Of a DNA stretch of 64,000 nucleotides, positions 1-9,193 are shown piece by piece. The translations under genes and the position numbers were made by a program. The DNA comes from Mageeibacillus sp. UBA6980 (lineage in GTDB: Bacteria > Bacillota > Clostridia > Saccharofermentanales > Saccharofermentanaceae): contig DJYK01000011.1 of assembly GCA_002450095.1 (NCBI GenBank), positions 24,571 through 88,570 of the forward strand, given 5' to 3'. Position 1 is the first letter of the stretch; each line of letters starts with the position of its first letter. The notes under the pieces are model-generated. The model did no database searches. It was not told the DNA's origin and worked only from the letters and a program-made list of their open reading frames with translations.

Positions 1-1796
1 ATGACATTGCCGTTCCACGTCATCTTCATAACGGGTTCTTCGGTTACTTTGGCAACAACGGTCGCTTCGAGGTTTTCCATGTCGGAATACTTCATGAACT
101 TATCAAGGTCTTCGGGATGGACAACAACAGCCATTCTCTCCTGAGACTCTGAAATAGCGATCTCCGTACCGTCGAGACCGTCGTACTTCTTAGGAACCTT
201 ATCAAGATCAATCTCGAGTCCTGCCGCCAGCTCACCTATCGCAACTGATACACCGCCTGCACCGAAATCGTTACACCTTATGATAAGCCTTGTTACTTCA
301 GGATTTCTGAAAAGCCTCTGGAGCTTTCGCTCTGTCGGAGGATTACCCTTCTGTACTTCGGAACCGCAAGTTACAACCGATTCCGTATTATGAGCCTTGG
401 AAGAACCCGTAGCACCGCCGATACCGTCTCTTCCCGTTCTTCCGCCGAGAAGGACTATAACGTCACCCGGTCTCGGAGTCTCCCTAACTATATTGGAAGC
501 GGGAGCCGCACCGACAACGGCACCGATCTCCATTCTCTTGGCGATATATCCCGGATGATAGATCTCATCGACCTGACCTGTAGCTAGACCGATCTGGTTG
601 CCGTATGAACTGTAACCTGCGGCCGCAGTCCTTACTATCTTCTTCTGCGAAAGCTTTCCTTCGAGAGTCATTGATACCGGTACCGTAGGATCACCGGCAC
701 CAGTTACTCTCATTGCCTGATATACATAGGATCTTCCCGAGAGCGGATCTCTTATGGCTCCGCCGAGACATGTAGCCGCACCGCCGAAAGGCTCGATCTC
801 GGTAGGGTGGTTATGAGTCTCGTTCTTAAACATGAAGATGTAATCCTGATCCTCATCATCAACCTTGATCTTTACCTTGATCGAGCAGGCATTGATCTCA
901 TCCGAGACATCAAGATCATCAAGCTTACCGTCTTTACGAAGCTTTTTGGCAGCCAGAGTTGCAATATCCATAAGACAGATATGCTTGCTGTCGATCCTGT
1001 CGCCGTAAAGCTCCTTACGGCTCTGAAGATATTCTTCATAAGTACTCTTGATCTCTTCGGTAAGCTCGTCATCACCGTTAAATCTTATATCCGTAAGTTC
1101 AGTAAGGAAAGTCGTATGTCTGCAGTGATCAGACCAATAAGTATCGAGTACTCTGATCTCGGTAACGGTGGGATTTCTTCCCAGAGTCTTAAAATGATCC
1201 TGCGTGAACTTGATATCGGCAAAACTCATTGCAAGACCCATTGAAGTCCTTAAGGCCTCGAGATCGGTCTCATTCATTTCCGTAAATCCGTTGATGGTCT
1301 CTACGGTAGTAGGTATCTCATACTTATCTTCAAGTGTCTCGGGCTTATCGGAAGACGCTTCACGGCACTCTACAGGGTTGATCAGATATTTCCTGATCGC
1401 ATTCTTCTGTTCATCGGTAAGAGAACCGAAGAAAGCAACTACTTTACATGTCTTTACGAGAGGTCTCTCCTTCTGAGTAAGGAACTGAATGCACTGGGCG
1501 GCGGAATCGGCTCTCTGATCATATTGCCCGGGCAATGCTTCGATATTAAGGACGAAGCAGCTTTCTGACAAGTCTACCGTCTCATCATAGACATTATCGA
1601 CCGGAGGCTCGGAGAACACGACATTCTTAGCCTGCTCATACTCTTCATCGGTAATACCGGATACATCATATCTGTTGATGACTCTGACATCTGTCAGAGT
1701 AGAGATATCAAGATCGGATGTTACATCATGCAAAATACCCTTGGCCTCTACCGCGAATTCAGGTTTCTTCTCGGATAAGATTCTTCTAACGGACAT
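1..1796 (-). CDS. purL: Phosphoribosylformylglycinamidine synthase (FGAM synthase), N-terminal part, cut by the window edge
   Basis: Fourth step of purine synthesis: ATP- and glutamine-dependent conversion of FGAR to FGAM in the cytoplasm. About 598 N-terminal residues are visible, starting MSVRRILSEKK, and the frame stays open to base 1. The motif YWSDHCRHTTF and the later NETHNHPTEIEPFGG are characteristic of the synthetase (AIRS-like) domain. The roughly 200-residue region before YWSDH suggests the large single-chain type, which ends in a glutaminase domain that would lie outside the window. The ATG at 1796 has a GGGG-type ribosome binding site. It lies 38 nt downstream of htpG and has its own candidate promoter in that gap. 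Confidence 0.95.
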   Translation of the reverse strand, partial: MSVRRILSEKKPEFAVEAKGILHDVTSDLDISTLTDVRVINRYDVSGITDEEYEQAKNVVFSEPPVDNVYDETVDLSESCFVLNIEALPGQYDQRADSAAQCIQFLTQKERPLVKTCKVVAFFGSLTDEQKNAIRKYLINPVECREASSDKPETLEDKYEIPTTVETINGFTEMNETDLEALRTSMGLAMSFADIKFTQDHFKTLGRNPTVTEIRVLDTYWSDHCRHTTFLTELTDIRFNGDDELTEEIKSTYEEYLQSRKELYGDRIDSKHICLMDIATLAAKKLRKDGKLDDLDVSDEINACSIKVKIKVDDEDQDYIFMFKNETHNHPTEIEPFGGAATCLGGAIRDPLSGRSYVYQAMRVTGAGDPTVPVSMTLEGKLSQKKIVRTAAAGYSSYGNQIGLATGQVDEIYHPGYIAKRMEIGAVVGAAPASNIVRETPRPGDVIVLLGGRTGRDGIGGATGSSKAHNTESVVTCGSEVQKGNPPTERKLQRLFRNPEVTRLIIRCNDFGAGGVSVAIGELAAGLEIDLDKVPKKYDGLDGTEIAISESQERMAVVVHPEDLDKFMKYSDMENLEATVVAKVTEEPVMKMTWNGNV

Positions 1797-1828
1797 TTGT
1801 AGATCCCCTTTTTAATTATTCTTCGTTG

Positions 1829-1837
1829 ATTATATCA
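1829..1837 (-). promoter_or_regulatory. Extended -10 promoter for purL, overlapping the htpG stop codon
   Basis: On the minus strand the sequence reads TGATATAAT. TGA is the htpG stop codon and also supplies the TGn of an extended -10 element, and TATAAT is a perfect -10 hexamer. Transcription would start near 1822, giving a leader of about 25 nt before the purL ATG. I see no good -35, which extended -10 promoters can do without. Purine control sites could not be recognised by eye. Confidence 0.6.
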
Positions 1838-3760
1838 GATATTATCTGCCGACTTACCGAGCAATTCGGTATTGTACTTTAAAAATCTCGATAATCCTTC
1901 ACTGTCGAGTGTTCCGTGAGCAAGCTTTGCCTGGTCATAGATGTGCTGTGCGAGCCTGTCGGTCTCTTCTTTCTTTGTGCCCATAGACTCCAGAGCGCGA
2001 AGCTTTCCGATAAGAGGGCTGTCCGTATTGACTACGAGTTCGGTCTTGATCGGGAACAGTTCATCGAGATTCATAGGTTCCTGCCCCGCTGCCTTATTCA
2101 TGGCATTCATCTTCTCATACTGCTTTCTCATATCCTGCATACGGCGGTTCTGCTCAGACTCCATGATAAGAGCAGGCATTGAATCGGCTCCCAACGCCTT
2201 TGCGGATACTTCGAGCTTATCATCGGAAAGCGCGGCGCGGAAGAAATCACGAAGTTTATCCCTGGTCTCATCATCACTGTCCTCGCCCGTAAGATCGGCA
2301 TCTACACGTTTGAACCTTAAATCCGAATACTTGTATTCGAGGAATGATATGAAATTATCATCGATCATCTCATCAAGTACGATGACTTCAAAACCGTCAT
2401 TTCTTGCCATCTCGACATAAGCGGCCTGAGCAACCTTATCGTTAGTATATCTGACCTGCTTCTTCTCGGCTGTAAGCTCATCCATCGTAAGATGCTTATC
2501 GTCTACGGTCTTGAACAGACAGATCTTATTGACCTTATCGTAGAACTTCTCTTCCTTCATCATTCCGTATTTAACAAATACGGAAATATCTGACCAGTAT
2601 GTCTCATACGAAGGTCTGTCATTCTTAAACAATTCGTTTAACTTATCAGAAACCTTCTTGATGATATGGCCTGACAGTTTCTTAACATATTCATCCTGCT
2701 GCAAAGCGGAACGGGATACGTTCAAAGGAAGATCCGAACAGTCAAGGCAGCCCTGCAAAAGGAACAGGAAATCGGGAATGATCTCTTCGATATTATCTGC
2801 AACGAATACCTGATGATTATATATCTTGATCCTTCCTTCCAAAGACTGGTAAACATTATCCGTCTTAGGAAAATACAGTATTCCCTGAAGTGTAAAGGGA
2901 TAGTCCATATTAAGATGGATCCAGAACAAAGGATCGTAACCGTCGTTAAATACGCTGTGATAGAAGAATATGTACTCCTCGTCCGTACATTCCGAAGGCT
3001 TCTTGAGCCAAAGAGGAGCCTTGTTATTGATAGGCGCATAGGAGATATCAGAAGGCTTAAACTCCTCACCCTTCTTCTCTGCTTCTTTCCTTCTCTTTTC
3101 CTCAGCCTCCTCATGGAGCCTGTCGGCCTTTACGTCGATAAAGAAGATATCGACAGGTACAAAAGAACAGTACTTGCGAAGAGTCATCCGAAGCGTTCCG
3201 GCATCAAATATCTTCTGTGCCTCCTCTGAGAGATTCAATGTAATCGAAGTTCCTCTTGAAGTTTTATCAGAGCTCTCGATCGTATATTCCATTCCGTCTT
3301 CAGACGTCCAGGAAACAGCCTCGGCCCCCTCTTCAAAACTTAAAGTATCGATACGGACTTTATCCGCGACCATAAAAGCGGAATAGAATCCGAGACCGAA
3401 GTGTCCAATGATACCCGACTTATCGGTAGACTGCTCCTGATACTTGGTAACAAAATCCAATGCTCCGGAGAATGCGATCTGGTTGATATATTTGTCGATC
3501 TCCTCAGCGGTCATACCGATACCATTATCCTCAAAGACGATCGTCTTGTTATCGTCATCATAGATAACATTGATCTTATAATCTTCATCAGCCGATGCGG
3601 CCTTACCGAGTTCTACGAGTCTTTTGTGTTTAGAAACTGCATCCGCGCAGTTACTTACAAGTTCTCTTACGAAGATATCCTGATCCGAATAGAGCCACTG
3701 TCTTATTACCGGGAATATATTCTCCGTAGTAACCGATACTTTTCCGCTTTTGTTTTCCAT
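1835..3760 (-). CDS. htpG: Molecular chaperone HtpG (Hsp90 family)
   Basis: Cytoplasmic ATP-dependent chaperone. The 641-residue product has the GHKL ATPase motifs in order: RELVSNCADA near residue 35, DNGIGM near 85 and GHFGLGFYSAFM near 125, followed by the Hsp90 middle and C-terminal dimerisation regions. Length is normal for bacterial HtpG. I chose the ATG at 3760 (MENKSGK) because TTGGAGGCATAT precedes it, and this contains GGAGG at the right spacing. The in-frame TTG at 3772 is part of that ribosome binding site. It follows the aminotransferase gene by 23 nt and precedes purL. Confidence 0.97.
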   Translation of the reverse strand: MENKSGKVSVTTENIFPVIRQWLYSDQDIFVRELVSNCADAVSKHKRLVELGKAASADEDYKINVIYDDDNKTIVFEDNGIGMTAEEIDKYINQIAFSGALDFVTKYQEQSTDKSGIIGHFGLGFYSAFMVADKVRIDTLSFEEGAEAVSWTSEDGMEYTIESSDKTSRGTSITLNLSEEAQKIFDAGTLRMTLRKYCSFVPVDIFFIDVKADRLHEEAEEKRRKEAEKKGEEFKPSDISYAPINNKAPLWLKKPSECTDEEYIFFYHSVFNDGYDPLFWIHLNMDYPFTLQGILYFPKTDNVYQSLEGRIKIYNHQVFVADNIEEIIPDFLFLLQGCLDCSDLPLNVSRSALQQDEYVKKLSGHIIKKVSDKLNELFKNDRPSYETYWSDISVFVKYGMMKEEKFYDKVNKICLFKTVDDKHLTMDELTAEKKQVRYTNDKVAQAAYVEMARNDGFEVIVLDEMIDDNFISFLEYKYSDLRFKRVDADLTGEDSDDETRDKLRDFFRAALSDDKLEVSAKALGADSMPALIMESEQNRRMQDMRKQYEKMNAMNKAAGQEPMNLDELFPIKTELVVNTDSPLIGKLRALESMGTKKEETDRLAQHIYDQAKLAHGTLDSEGLSRFLKYNTELLGKSADNI

Positions 3761-3783
3761 ATATGCCTCCAATTGTATATAAA

Positions 3784-4641
3784 TTAGCGTTTTGCCGCAG
3801 CGATATAATCGTCGGCAATGCGTTGATAGCTTTGTTGAATGCTGCGAAGAAGAGCGTTGTTTTCAAATTTAAGCTCATATCCGTCAATATACTTAACGGG
3901 AAGAATATCAAAGGGCGTACTCGAGACAAACATCGCAGCATCCTTGTCTTCAAGTATCTGCTCCAAAGTAAACATACCGATCTTCAATTCGGCACCTGAT
4001 TTCTCAAGAGCTCTCATAACACGGTTTCTGGTAATTCCGAGAAGGATCTTCTCGTCAGGAGCCGAGTAAACAACACCGTCCTTGATTACAAACAAATTCG
4101 ACTTCGATCCCTCATAAAGTCTTCCCTCGTTATCCGTAAGTATCAGCTCATAAGGATGCCCGTAGGCGTTCGATTCGGAAAATCTCTTTGCTACGGCAGT
4201 CTTATAGTCGCCTCTGAAGACCTTAATATTGGGCGCTACTCTCTCCCACTTTAAAGTAAGCGTATTTATCCCCTCTTCAAACAGCTTCTTATCAGGAATA
4301 TTAGCCTCACATGCATGGATCAGAAGATGACTCTTTGTAAGTACGACTCTTAAGGATCCGTCAAACTCAGGATCAAAGGAATTAATAAACTCAAAGCTTC
4401 TGTCCTTTATAGAATCAAGATCAACATCAAAAGCTTCGATCCCTGCCACAGACTTTTTAAGCCTTGCAAGATGATCCTCAAAAAACAAAGGAACTCCGCA
4501 CTTAACGCGTAAAGTCTCATAGTAAGTTACTTCATCAGTAGGTATCAAAAGTGCCTTAGCGTCAGTACTGTCACTTGAAATAATCCTACCGTCAAGAAAA
4601 TATATACTGCCGATAGCGCTCTCTAACATAGGATAAGCCAT
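3784..4641 (-). CDS. Aminotransferase class IV (branched-chain aminotransferase / aminodeoxychorismate lyase-like)
   Basis: PLP enzyme of fold type IV, 285 residues. The PLP lysine is expected in the FRGDYKTA segment near residue 140. The family signature EGSKSNLFV near residue 180 binds the cofactor phosphate, and SSTPFDILPV near 240 matches the usual C-terminal motif. The length fits D-amino acid aminotransferase, branched-chain aminotransferase or PabC. I cannot separate these by eye, so no symbol is given. GGGAGATGAG precedes the ATG. It is divergent from the helicase gene and is the first gene before htpG. Confidence 0.8.
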   Translation of the reverse strand: MAYPMLESAIGSIYFLDGRIISSDSTDAKALLIPTDEVTYYETLRVKCGVPLFFEDHLARLKKSVAGIEAFDVDLDSIKDRSFEFINSFDPEFDGSLRVVLTKSHLLIHACEANIPDKKLFEEGINTLTLKWERVAPNIKVFRGDYKTAVAKRFSESNAYGHPYELILTDNEGRLYEGSKSNLFVIKDGVVYSAPDEKILLGITRNRVMRALEKSGAELKIGMFTLEQILEDKDAAMFVSSTPFDILPVKYIDGYELKFENNALLRSIQQSYQRIADDYIAAAKR

Positions 4642-4680
4642 AAAATCAACTCATCTCCCGATTTCTTTTTTAACCTATGT

Positions 4681-4689
4681 ATTTTAACA
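4681..4689 (-). promoter_or_regulatory. Extended -10 promoter for the aminotransferase-htpG genes
   Basis: The minus strand reads TGTTAAAAT (TGn + TAAAAT) about 40 nt upstream of the ATG at 4641, leaving room for a normal leader with a ribosome binding site. No clear -35 is seen at 17 nt. The rest of the 148-bp divergent gap is AT-rich and holds the helicase promoter on the other strand. Confidence 0.45.
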
Positions 4690-4774
4690 CTAATACAGCC
4701 AATAATCTCATTATTAATGATATCGTCAAAAAACATCAGTTGTTACTGTATTGAAGTATTTTTATCGGATTAAC

Positions 4775-4783
4775 TGTTATAAT
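4775..4783 (+). promoter_or_regulatory. Extended -10 promoter, predicted to give a leaderless helicase mRNA
   Basis: The sequence TGTTATAAT (TGn + perfect TATAAT) ends at 4783, exactly 6 nt before the ATG at 4790. Standard -10 to +1 spacing puts the transcription start on the A of the start codon. No Shine-Dalgarno is present: the bases before the ATG are TCTTTT. A TTGAAG at 4751 is 21 nt from the hexamer, which is too far for a -35. Confidence 0.6.
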
Positions 4784-4789
4784 TCTTTT

Positions 4790-7174
4790 ATGAATTCATT
4801 AAGCGTCTCTGTTACATCTTTGGCTAGATTTGTTTCCCGTAAAGGAAATCTCTCTTCTGCGGGATCGTTCAATTCCGTATCCGGGATAGAAGGGACGCGT
4901 TTGCATAAAAGGATCTTTGCCGACTTAAGAAAAGAATACGGTGACGATTTTCAAACCGAGTACAAACTCGAGAATACATATGTATTTAACGATGCTTCCG
5001 ATCCGATCGGTCTCACTGTCGGCGGACGAGCCGATATCCTGTTTGAAAAAGACGCTGACGGTCTTCCCAGGATAATCGAGATCAAATCATTTAATTCCGG
5101 TAAGAATACATACGACAAGCTCGTTCATTCAGACCATGAAGCACAGCTCAAGATCTATGCCGCTCTGTATTTTATTGATAATCCCGGACTTTCCGAGATG
5201 AACATAACTTTAAGATATGTAAACATCACTTCGCTCGAAGCAATAGAAAAGACCGAGAAGATCCGCCGGGAAGAAGCCGTTAATATTTATGAAGATCATG
5301 CGATTGCGTACATCGATTTCATCAAAAAGCTTCTGTCTTATGACAACAACCTGTATAAGAGTATACGTGAGATGACATTCCCGTATGAAAACGTCAGAAA
5401 CGGACAGAAAGAACTCATGAAGAGCACATTGAGCGCACTGACCAATGATGAGATACTTTTCGCACTGGCTCCAACCGGAACAGGCAAGACCATAAGCGTG
5501 CTCTACCCTGCCGTCAAAGGCCTTCTTCGCAATAAATACGACAAGATATTCTATCTTACCGCGAAGACTCAGACACGTGTTGTTGCAGCCAAAGCCATAA
5601 ATGACATGAGAGCATCAGGATTGATCGTAAGATCCATAACACTAAGATCAAAGGAACAGATGTGTTTTCTCAATAAAAAGTGTGACACAAAGGGTTGTAT
5701 CTTTGCCGAAGGTTACTATGACAGACTCCTGCCCGCTTTGACAGAAGTCCTGACACATGATGAACTGACTCCCGAGATAATCTCATCCGTAGCGATGAAA
5801 TACCGGCTCTGTCCTCATGAACTGAGCCTTGACGCGATGAATTACTGTACGATAGTCATAGGTGATTATAACCACGCTTTTGACCCGAGAGTCTCTCTCA
5901 TACGGGCTTTCGGTGATGAATCCGACGGCAGGAATGCTCTTCTTATTGATGAAGCACACAATATGGTGGACAGATCGAGGACAATGTTCTCCGCTTCACT
6001 TTCTAAGTCTCTCGTTAACAGAATGCAGAAAGTCTTTAAAGGAAGGGATCCGAGAGTAGAAAGTTTCTTGTCTCAGACAGACCATTATCTTGAAACTATC
6101 AGAGAACAGCTTACGACAGGTCAGTCAGCCATGTGCAAACTCGAGAAAATCTCTGAACGGGACACGCTCTTTACAACTGATTTTGAAGGAAGCACAAAAA
6201 GAACTCTCAACCTGTATACGATGCTTTGGCGTTCCATCGCGGTCTTACAAAAGCTTCTTGATCTCATCGAACCCGGAGAAGTTCGTGAAACCGCCTTGGA
6301 GTATTTCTTCGAAGTTCGTTTCTTCCTGACTGTATTCGAGATGGAATATGACGACAACTATATAACGACTTTTAATGTGATCAACGGAGACGTCACTGTC
6401 AGCCTCGTCTGTCTCGACGCTTCGGAGAAGATAAGATCAAGGATCGAGAATATATACCCGGCAGTATTCTTCTCTGCTACTTTATCCCCTTTCGAATACT
6501 ACCGGAATGTAATAGTCGGCAAAAACTGTGAATGCACCAGACATATCGAGCTTGCCTCCCCATTCCCTCCCGAGAACCTTGAGATACTGATCGATACATC
6601 GATCAAAACGACTTATAACTGCCGTAAAGATACTCTTCCGATGTTATGCAAAAGGATCTACGACGAGCTTATTGACCGTCACGGAAACTATATGGTCTTT
6701 CTGCCGTCATTCGAATACCTTAACATGACGGCTTCGATGGTGGAGAAAATGCTCAAAGAAAGGCCTGATCTTAAGATAATTAAGCAAAGTCCGTCTATGA
6801 ACTCCAAGGATAAAGAGGATTTTCTTCAGGCATATGATGAACCGTATAACGGACTTCTGGTAGGATTTGCCGTTCTCGGAGGCCACTTCGGAGAAGGTAT
6901 CGATCTCGTCGGAGAAAAACTTTCCGGAGTTATCATAGTTGGTGTCGGTCTTCCGAAGTTAACCCCGGAGAGACAGATACTTGCCAATTATTACTCGGAA
7001 AAGTTCGGAGACGGATTCGCATTCGCATACAGATTCCCGGGATGGGAGAAAGTATTGCAGGCAGTCGGCCGAGTAATAAGAACCGAAGAGGATACCGGGT
7101 TTGCACTTCTTATCGATGAGAGACTCGATAAACCGGAATACCTGTCTCTTTTCCCCGACAACTGGAGGATCTGA
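4790..7174 (+). CDS. DinG/XPD-family DNA helicase with an N-terminal PD-(D/E)XK nuclease-like domain
   Basis: Superfamily 2 (Rad3/XPD/DinG type) 5'-3' DNA helicase, 794 residues, probably in DNA repair. Residues 1-210 carry the pattern of a RecB-like PD-(D/E)XK nuclease: GRAD near 82, EIKS near 98 and the QLKIYA helix near 120. The helicase part has Walker A APTGTGKT near 228, four cysteines in the XPD Fe-S region (C-x5-C, then GC near 302 and LCPHEL near 342), the box IDEAHN near 386 and motif VI QAVGRVIRTEED near 762. The ATG at 4790 is preferred to the TTG at 4751 because a perfect -10 lies 6 nt upstream of it. It is convergent with the MFS gene, with only 2 nt between the stops. Confidence 0.88.
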   Translation: MNSLSVSVTSLARFVSRKGNLSSAGSFNSVSGIEGTRLHKRIFADLRKEYGDDFQTEYKLENTYVFNDASDPIGLTVGGRADILFEKDADGLPRIIEIKSFNSGKNTYDKLVHSDHEAQLKIYAALYFIDNPGLSEMNITLRYVNITSLEAIEKTEKIRREEAVNIYEDHAIAYIDFIKKLLSYDNNLYKSIREMTFPYENVRNGQKELMKSTLSALTNDEILFALAPTGTGKTISVLYPAVKGLLRNKYDKIFYLTAKTQTRVVAAKAINDMRASGLIVRSITLRSKEQMCFLNKKCDTKGCIFAEGYYDRLLPALTEVLTHDELTPEIISSVAMKYRLCPHELSLDAMNYCTIVIGDYNHAFDPRVSLIRAFGDESDGRNALLIDEAHNMVDRSRTMFSASLSKSLVNRMQKVFKGRDPRVESFLSQTDHYLETIREQLTTGQSAMCKLEKISERDTLFTTDFEGSTKRTLNLYTMLWRSIAVLQKLLDLIEPGEVRETALEYFFEVRFFLTVFEMEYDDNYITTFNVINGDVTVSLVCLDASEKIRSRIENIYPAVFFSATLSPFEYYRNVIVGKNCECTRHIELASPFPPENLEILIDTSIKTTYNCRKDTLPMLCKRIYDELIDRHGNYMVFLPSFEYLNMTASMVEKMLKERPDLKIIKQSPSMNSKDKEDFLQAYDEPYNGLLVGFAVLGGHFGEGIDLVGEKLSGVIIVGVGLPKLTPERQILANYYSEKFGDGFAFAYRFPGWEKVLQAVGRVIRTEEDTGFALLIDERLDKPEYLSLFPDNWRI

Positions 7175-7176
7175 CT

Positions 7177-8514
7177 TTATTCGTAATCCTCAAAACTCTC
7201 AATGCCCTTGGGAGATGCCGCTTTCGCATCGCCGTGCTTTACCCTTGTCATAGTTATAAAACTTAATAAGGAAAACAAGGTCGCATAGATAAACAGAACC
7301 TTATAACTTATATACTTCAGAAGAAAGCCCGCAAATATAGGTGTCACGACCTGACCTGCCATGGACGCGGTGTAATAAAGTCCCGTGTATTTACCCGCAT
7401 CGGCGCCTTTGCACATCTCGACTGCCATAGGGAGCGAATTAACGCTTATCGAAGCCCAGGCAACGCCGACCAGTGCGAAGGTTACATACATCGGAAAAGT
7501 AACGGATGAAGCCGTTGTGGTAAGGAAATAACACATGGCAAAACTTAAAGTCAAAAGGATCGTACCAAAGTAGATCATCTTCTTTCTGCCGACCTTGGAA
7601 GCCATAAATCCTATCGGGATATAAGACACAATCGCTCCGACATTGGCTACGAGGAAACAGGTTGACGCTCCGCCCAATCCTTCTCCCATCAGAACACTGA
7701 TATAAGTCGTAAACCAAGTGGTTACGGCATTATAACCTATATACCACAGCGCTATGGACATAAGAAGGAATATCATCGATCTTCGGACAGGATCGGGAAG
7801 CCTGGCATTATCAGAAGAATCGGTCTCGGTAAGATCCCATTCCGGATGCTCTTTCTCTAGTTTCTCGTTCTTATGGTAAAGGTCGTTTTCCTTTATTGTA
7901 AAGAACATGATAAGGACACATACGATCATGAATAATGACATAAACACAAACAGGAGTTGATAGTTAACATGAGGGACTCCTTCTGTTCTGGACTTCGGGA
8001 ACATGACTGCCGTAAAAGCCAGATAGATGATGCCTCCGGCCGCTCCCATCAGATTAATGATGGCATTAGCTCTGGATCTTAAAGGCTTCGGAGTTACATC
8101 CGGCATCAGGGCTACTGCCGGAGATCTGTAGACGGACATCGTTATAAGAATGAATCCCAACACAATGACAAATGGGACAAGCCCGTACAAAGGGCCCGTC
8201 ATTCCCGCGGCATACCCGTTATCTATAACCGGAAGCAGCAAAAGAAGAAGCGCGGTCACAAGTGTTCCGCCCAATATATACGGCATTCTTCTTCCAATCC
8301 TTGTATGCGTCCTGTCAGACAATCTGCCGAAGAACGGTAAAAGGAAAAGAGCAAGTATGTTATCTGACGCCATTATTACGCCGGTTATTTCTTCGCTTAA
8401 GTGAAAGGTATTGGTAAGAAGCAGAGGGATGACATTATCGTAAAGCTGCCAGAAAGCTATTATCGACATAAATGCAAGTCCGGTAAGGAATGTGTTTTTA
8501 TAGTTAAGTCTCAT
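7177..8514 (-). CDS. MFS transporter, 12 membrane helices
   Basis: Major facilitator superfamily permease of 445 residues. The hydrophobic pattern gives about 12 transmembrane helices with a central charged loop near residues 205-235. The first cytoplasmic loop has the MFS signature as GRLSDRTHTRIGRR, whose doubled arginines resemble the GPH/SLC45 sugar:cation symporters. The substrate is unknown. The start at 8514 (MRLNYK) follows AAGGAGGA; the ATG at 8532 lies upstream of that site and inside recO. It overlaps recO and is the last gene of the phoH-recO block, where such a transporter is not a usual neighbour. Confidence 0.8.
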   Translation of the reverse strand: MRLNYKNTFLTGLAFMSIIAFWQLYDNVIPLLLTNTFHLSEEITGVIMASDNILALFLLPFFGRLSDRTHTRIGRRMPYILGGTLVTALLLLLLPVIDNGYAAGMTGPLYGLVPFVIVLGFILITMSVYRSPAVALMPDVTPKPLRSRANAIINLMGAAGGIIYLAFTAVMFPKSRTEGVPHVNYQLLFVFMSLFMIVCVLIMFFTIKENDLYHKNEKLEKEHPEWDLTETDSSDNARLPDPVRRSMIFLLMSIALWYIGYNAVTTWFTTYISVLMGEGLGGASTCFLVANVGAIVSYIPIGFMASKVGRKKMIYFGTILLTLSFAMCYFLTTTASSVTFPMYVTFALVGVAWASISVNSLPMAVEMCKGADAGKYTGLYYTASMAGQVVTPIFAGFLLKYISYKVLFIYATLFSLLSFITMTRVKHGDAKAASPKGIESFEDYE

Positions 8515-8524
8515 GCTTCCTCCT

Positions 8525-9193
8525 TCATACATTACCCGGAAGATTAAGTTTCAATATGGGATCCGGTATATCCCTTTCAAACTGAATTCGAAGATAGTCC
8601 ATGGTCAAGGAGCGAAGAACCCTTATGTCACCTTCATTAAGATCGATCGTAAAGATCTTGCTTACGGGATTTGCTCCGATATAGTCAAGAATGCTTAAGT
8701 GTCTTGAAGATAAAGGTGTGTTTACGGAATCTTTTGCATTAGATGCAAGTCCGAGAATACACATCAGTTTCCAATTAAAAGAAATTAGTATCTTAAGATA
8801 CGAGGCCGGATCGGAAGATAATGCATAGTAAGCATATATGGACAGCTCATAGGCTTCAGATGAATCTTCACTTTGCATTACAGACCACAACAGACATTCT
8901 GACATATGTCCTGCGACAGCAATCGCTTCCAAAGATTCCATAATCCCCGTATTGCCGGAGATCACGCTTCCGTCTTTAAGATACCAAAAACCATGGTTAT
9001 TCGTGACGACAAAATCGCAATAAGAATACGGAACAGACGCGAATGAGAATTTGGAAGTCTTACCGGAGACTCCTTTGACACAGATATCGAGTATTCCCTC
9101 ACCTTTGGTCAGGACCTTGATAAGACGGTCTTTCTCCTTATATTCGGAAGTTCTTAATATGATCCCTTTAAACGCAACGGGATCGGAAGACAT
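8525..9193 (-). CDS. recO: DNA repair protein RecO, short form
   Basis: Recombination mediator of the RecFOR pathway, which loads RecA onto SSB-coated single strands. The 222 residues start with the OB-fold pattern (FKGIILRTSEYKEKDRLI) followed by an alpha-helical region. The protein is shorter than the usual 240-255 residues and lacks the cysteine pairs that form the zinc site in many RecO proteins: the expected region reads LGLASNAKDSVNT. The start codon shares one base with the stop of the YbeY-Era fusion (TGATG). Position after era is the conserved Firmicutes order. Confidence 0.85.
   Translation of the reverse strand: MSSDPVAFKGIILRTSEYKEKDRLIKVLTKGEGILDICVKGVSGKTSKFSFASVPYSYCDFVVTNNHGFWYLKDGSVISGNTGIMESLEAIAVAGHMSECLLWSVMQSEDSSEAYELSIYAYYALSSDPASYLKILISFNWKLMCILGLASNAKDSVNTPLSSRHLSILDYIGANPVSKIFTIDLNEGDIRVLRSLTMDYLRIQFERDIPDPILKLNLPGNV

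Noticed and set aside
1797..1834. Purine riboswitch upstream of purL
   Set aside because: The gap is 38 nt and the leader about 25 nt, too short for a purine aptamer.
4751..4789. Upstream TTG start for the helicase and TTGAAG as a -35 box
   Set aside because: No ribosome binding site precedes the TTG; TTGAAG is 21 nt from TATAAT, too far for sigma-A, and the extended -10 explains the promoter better.
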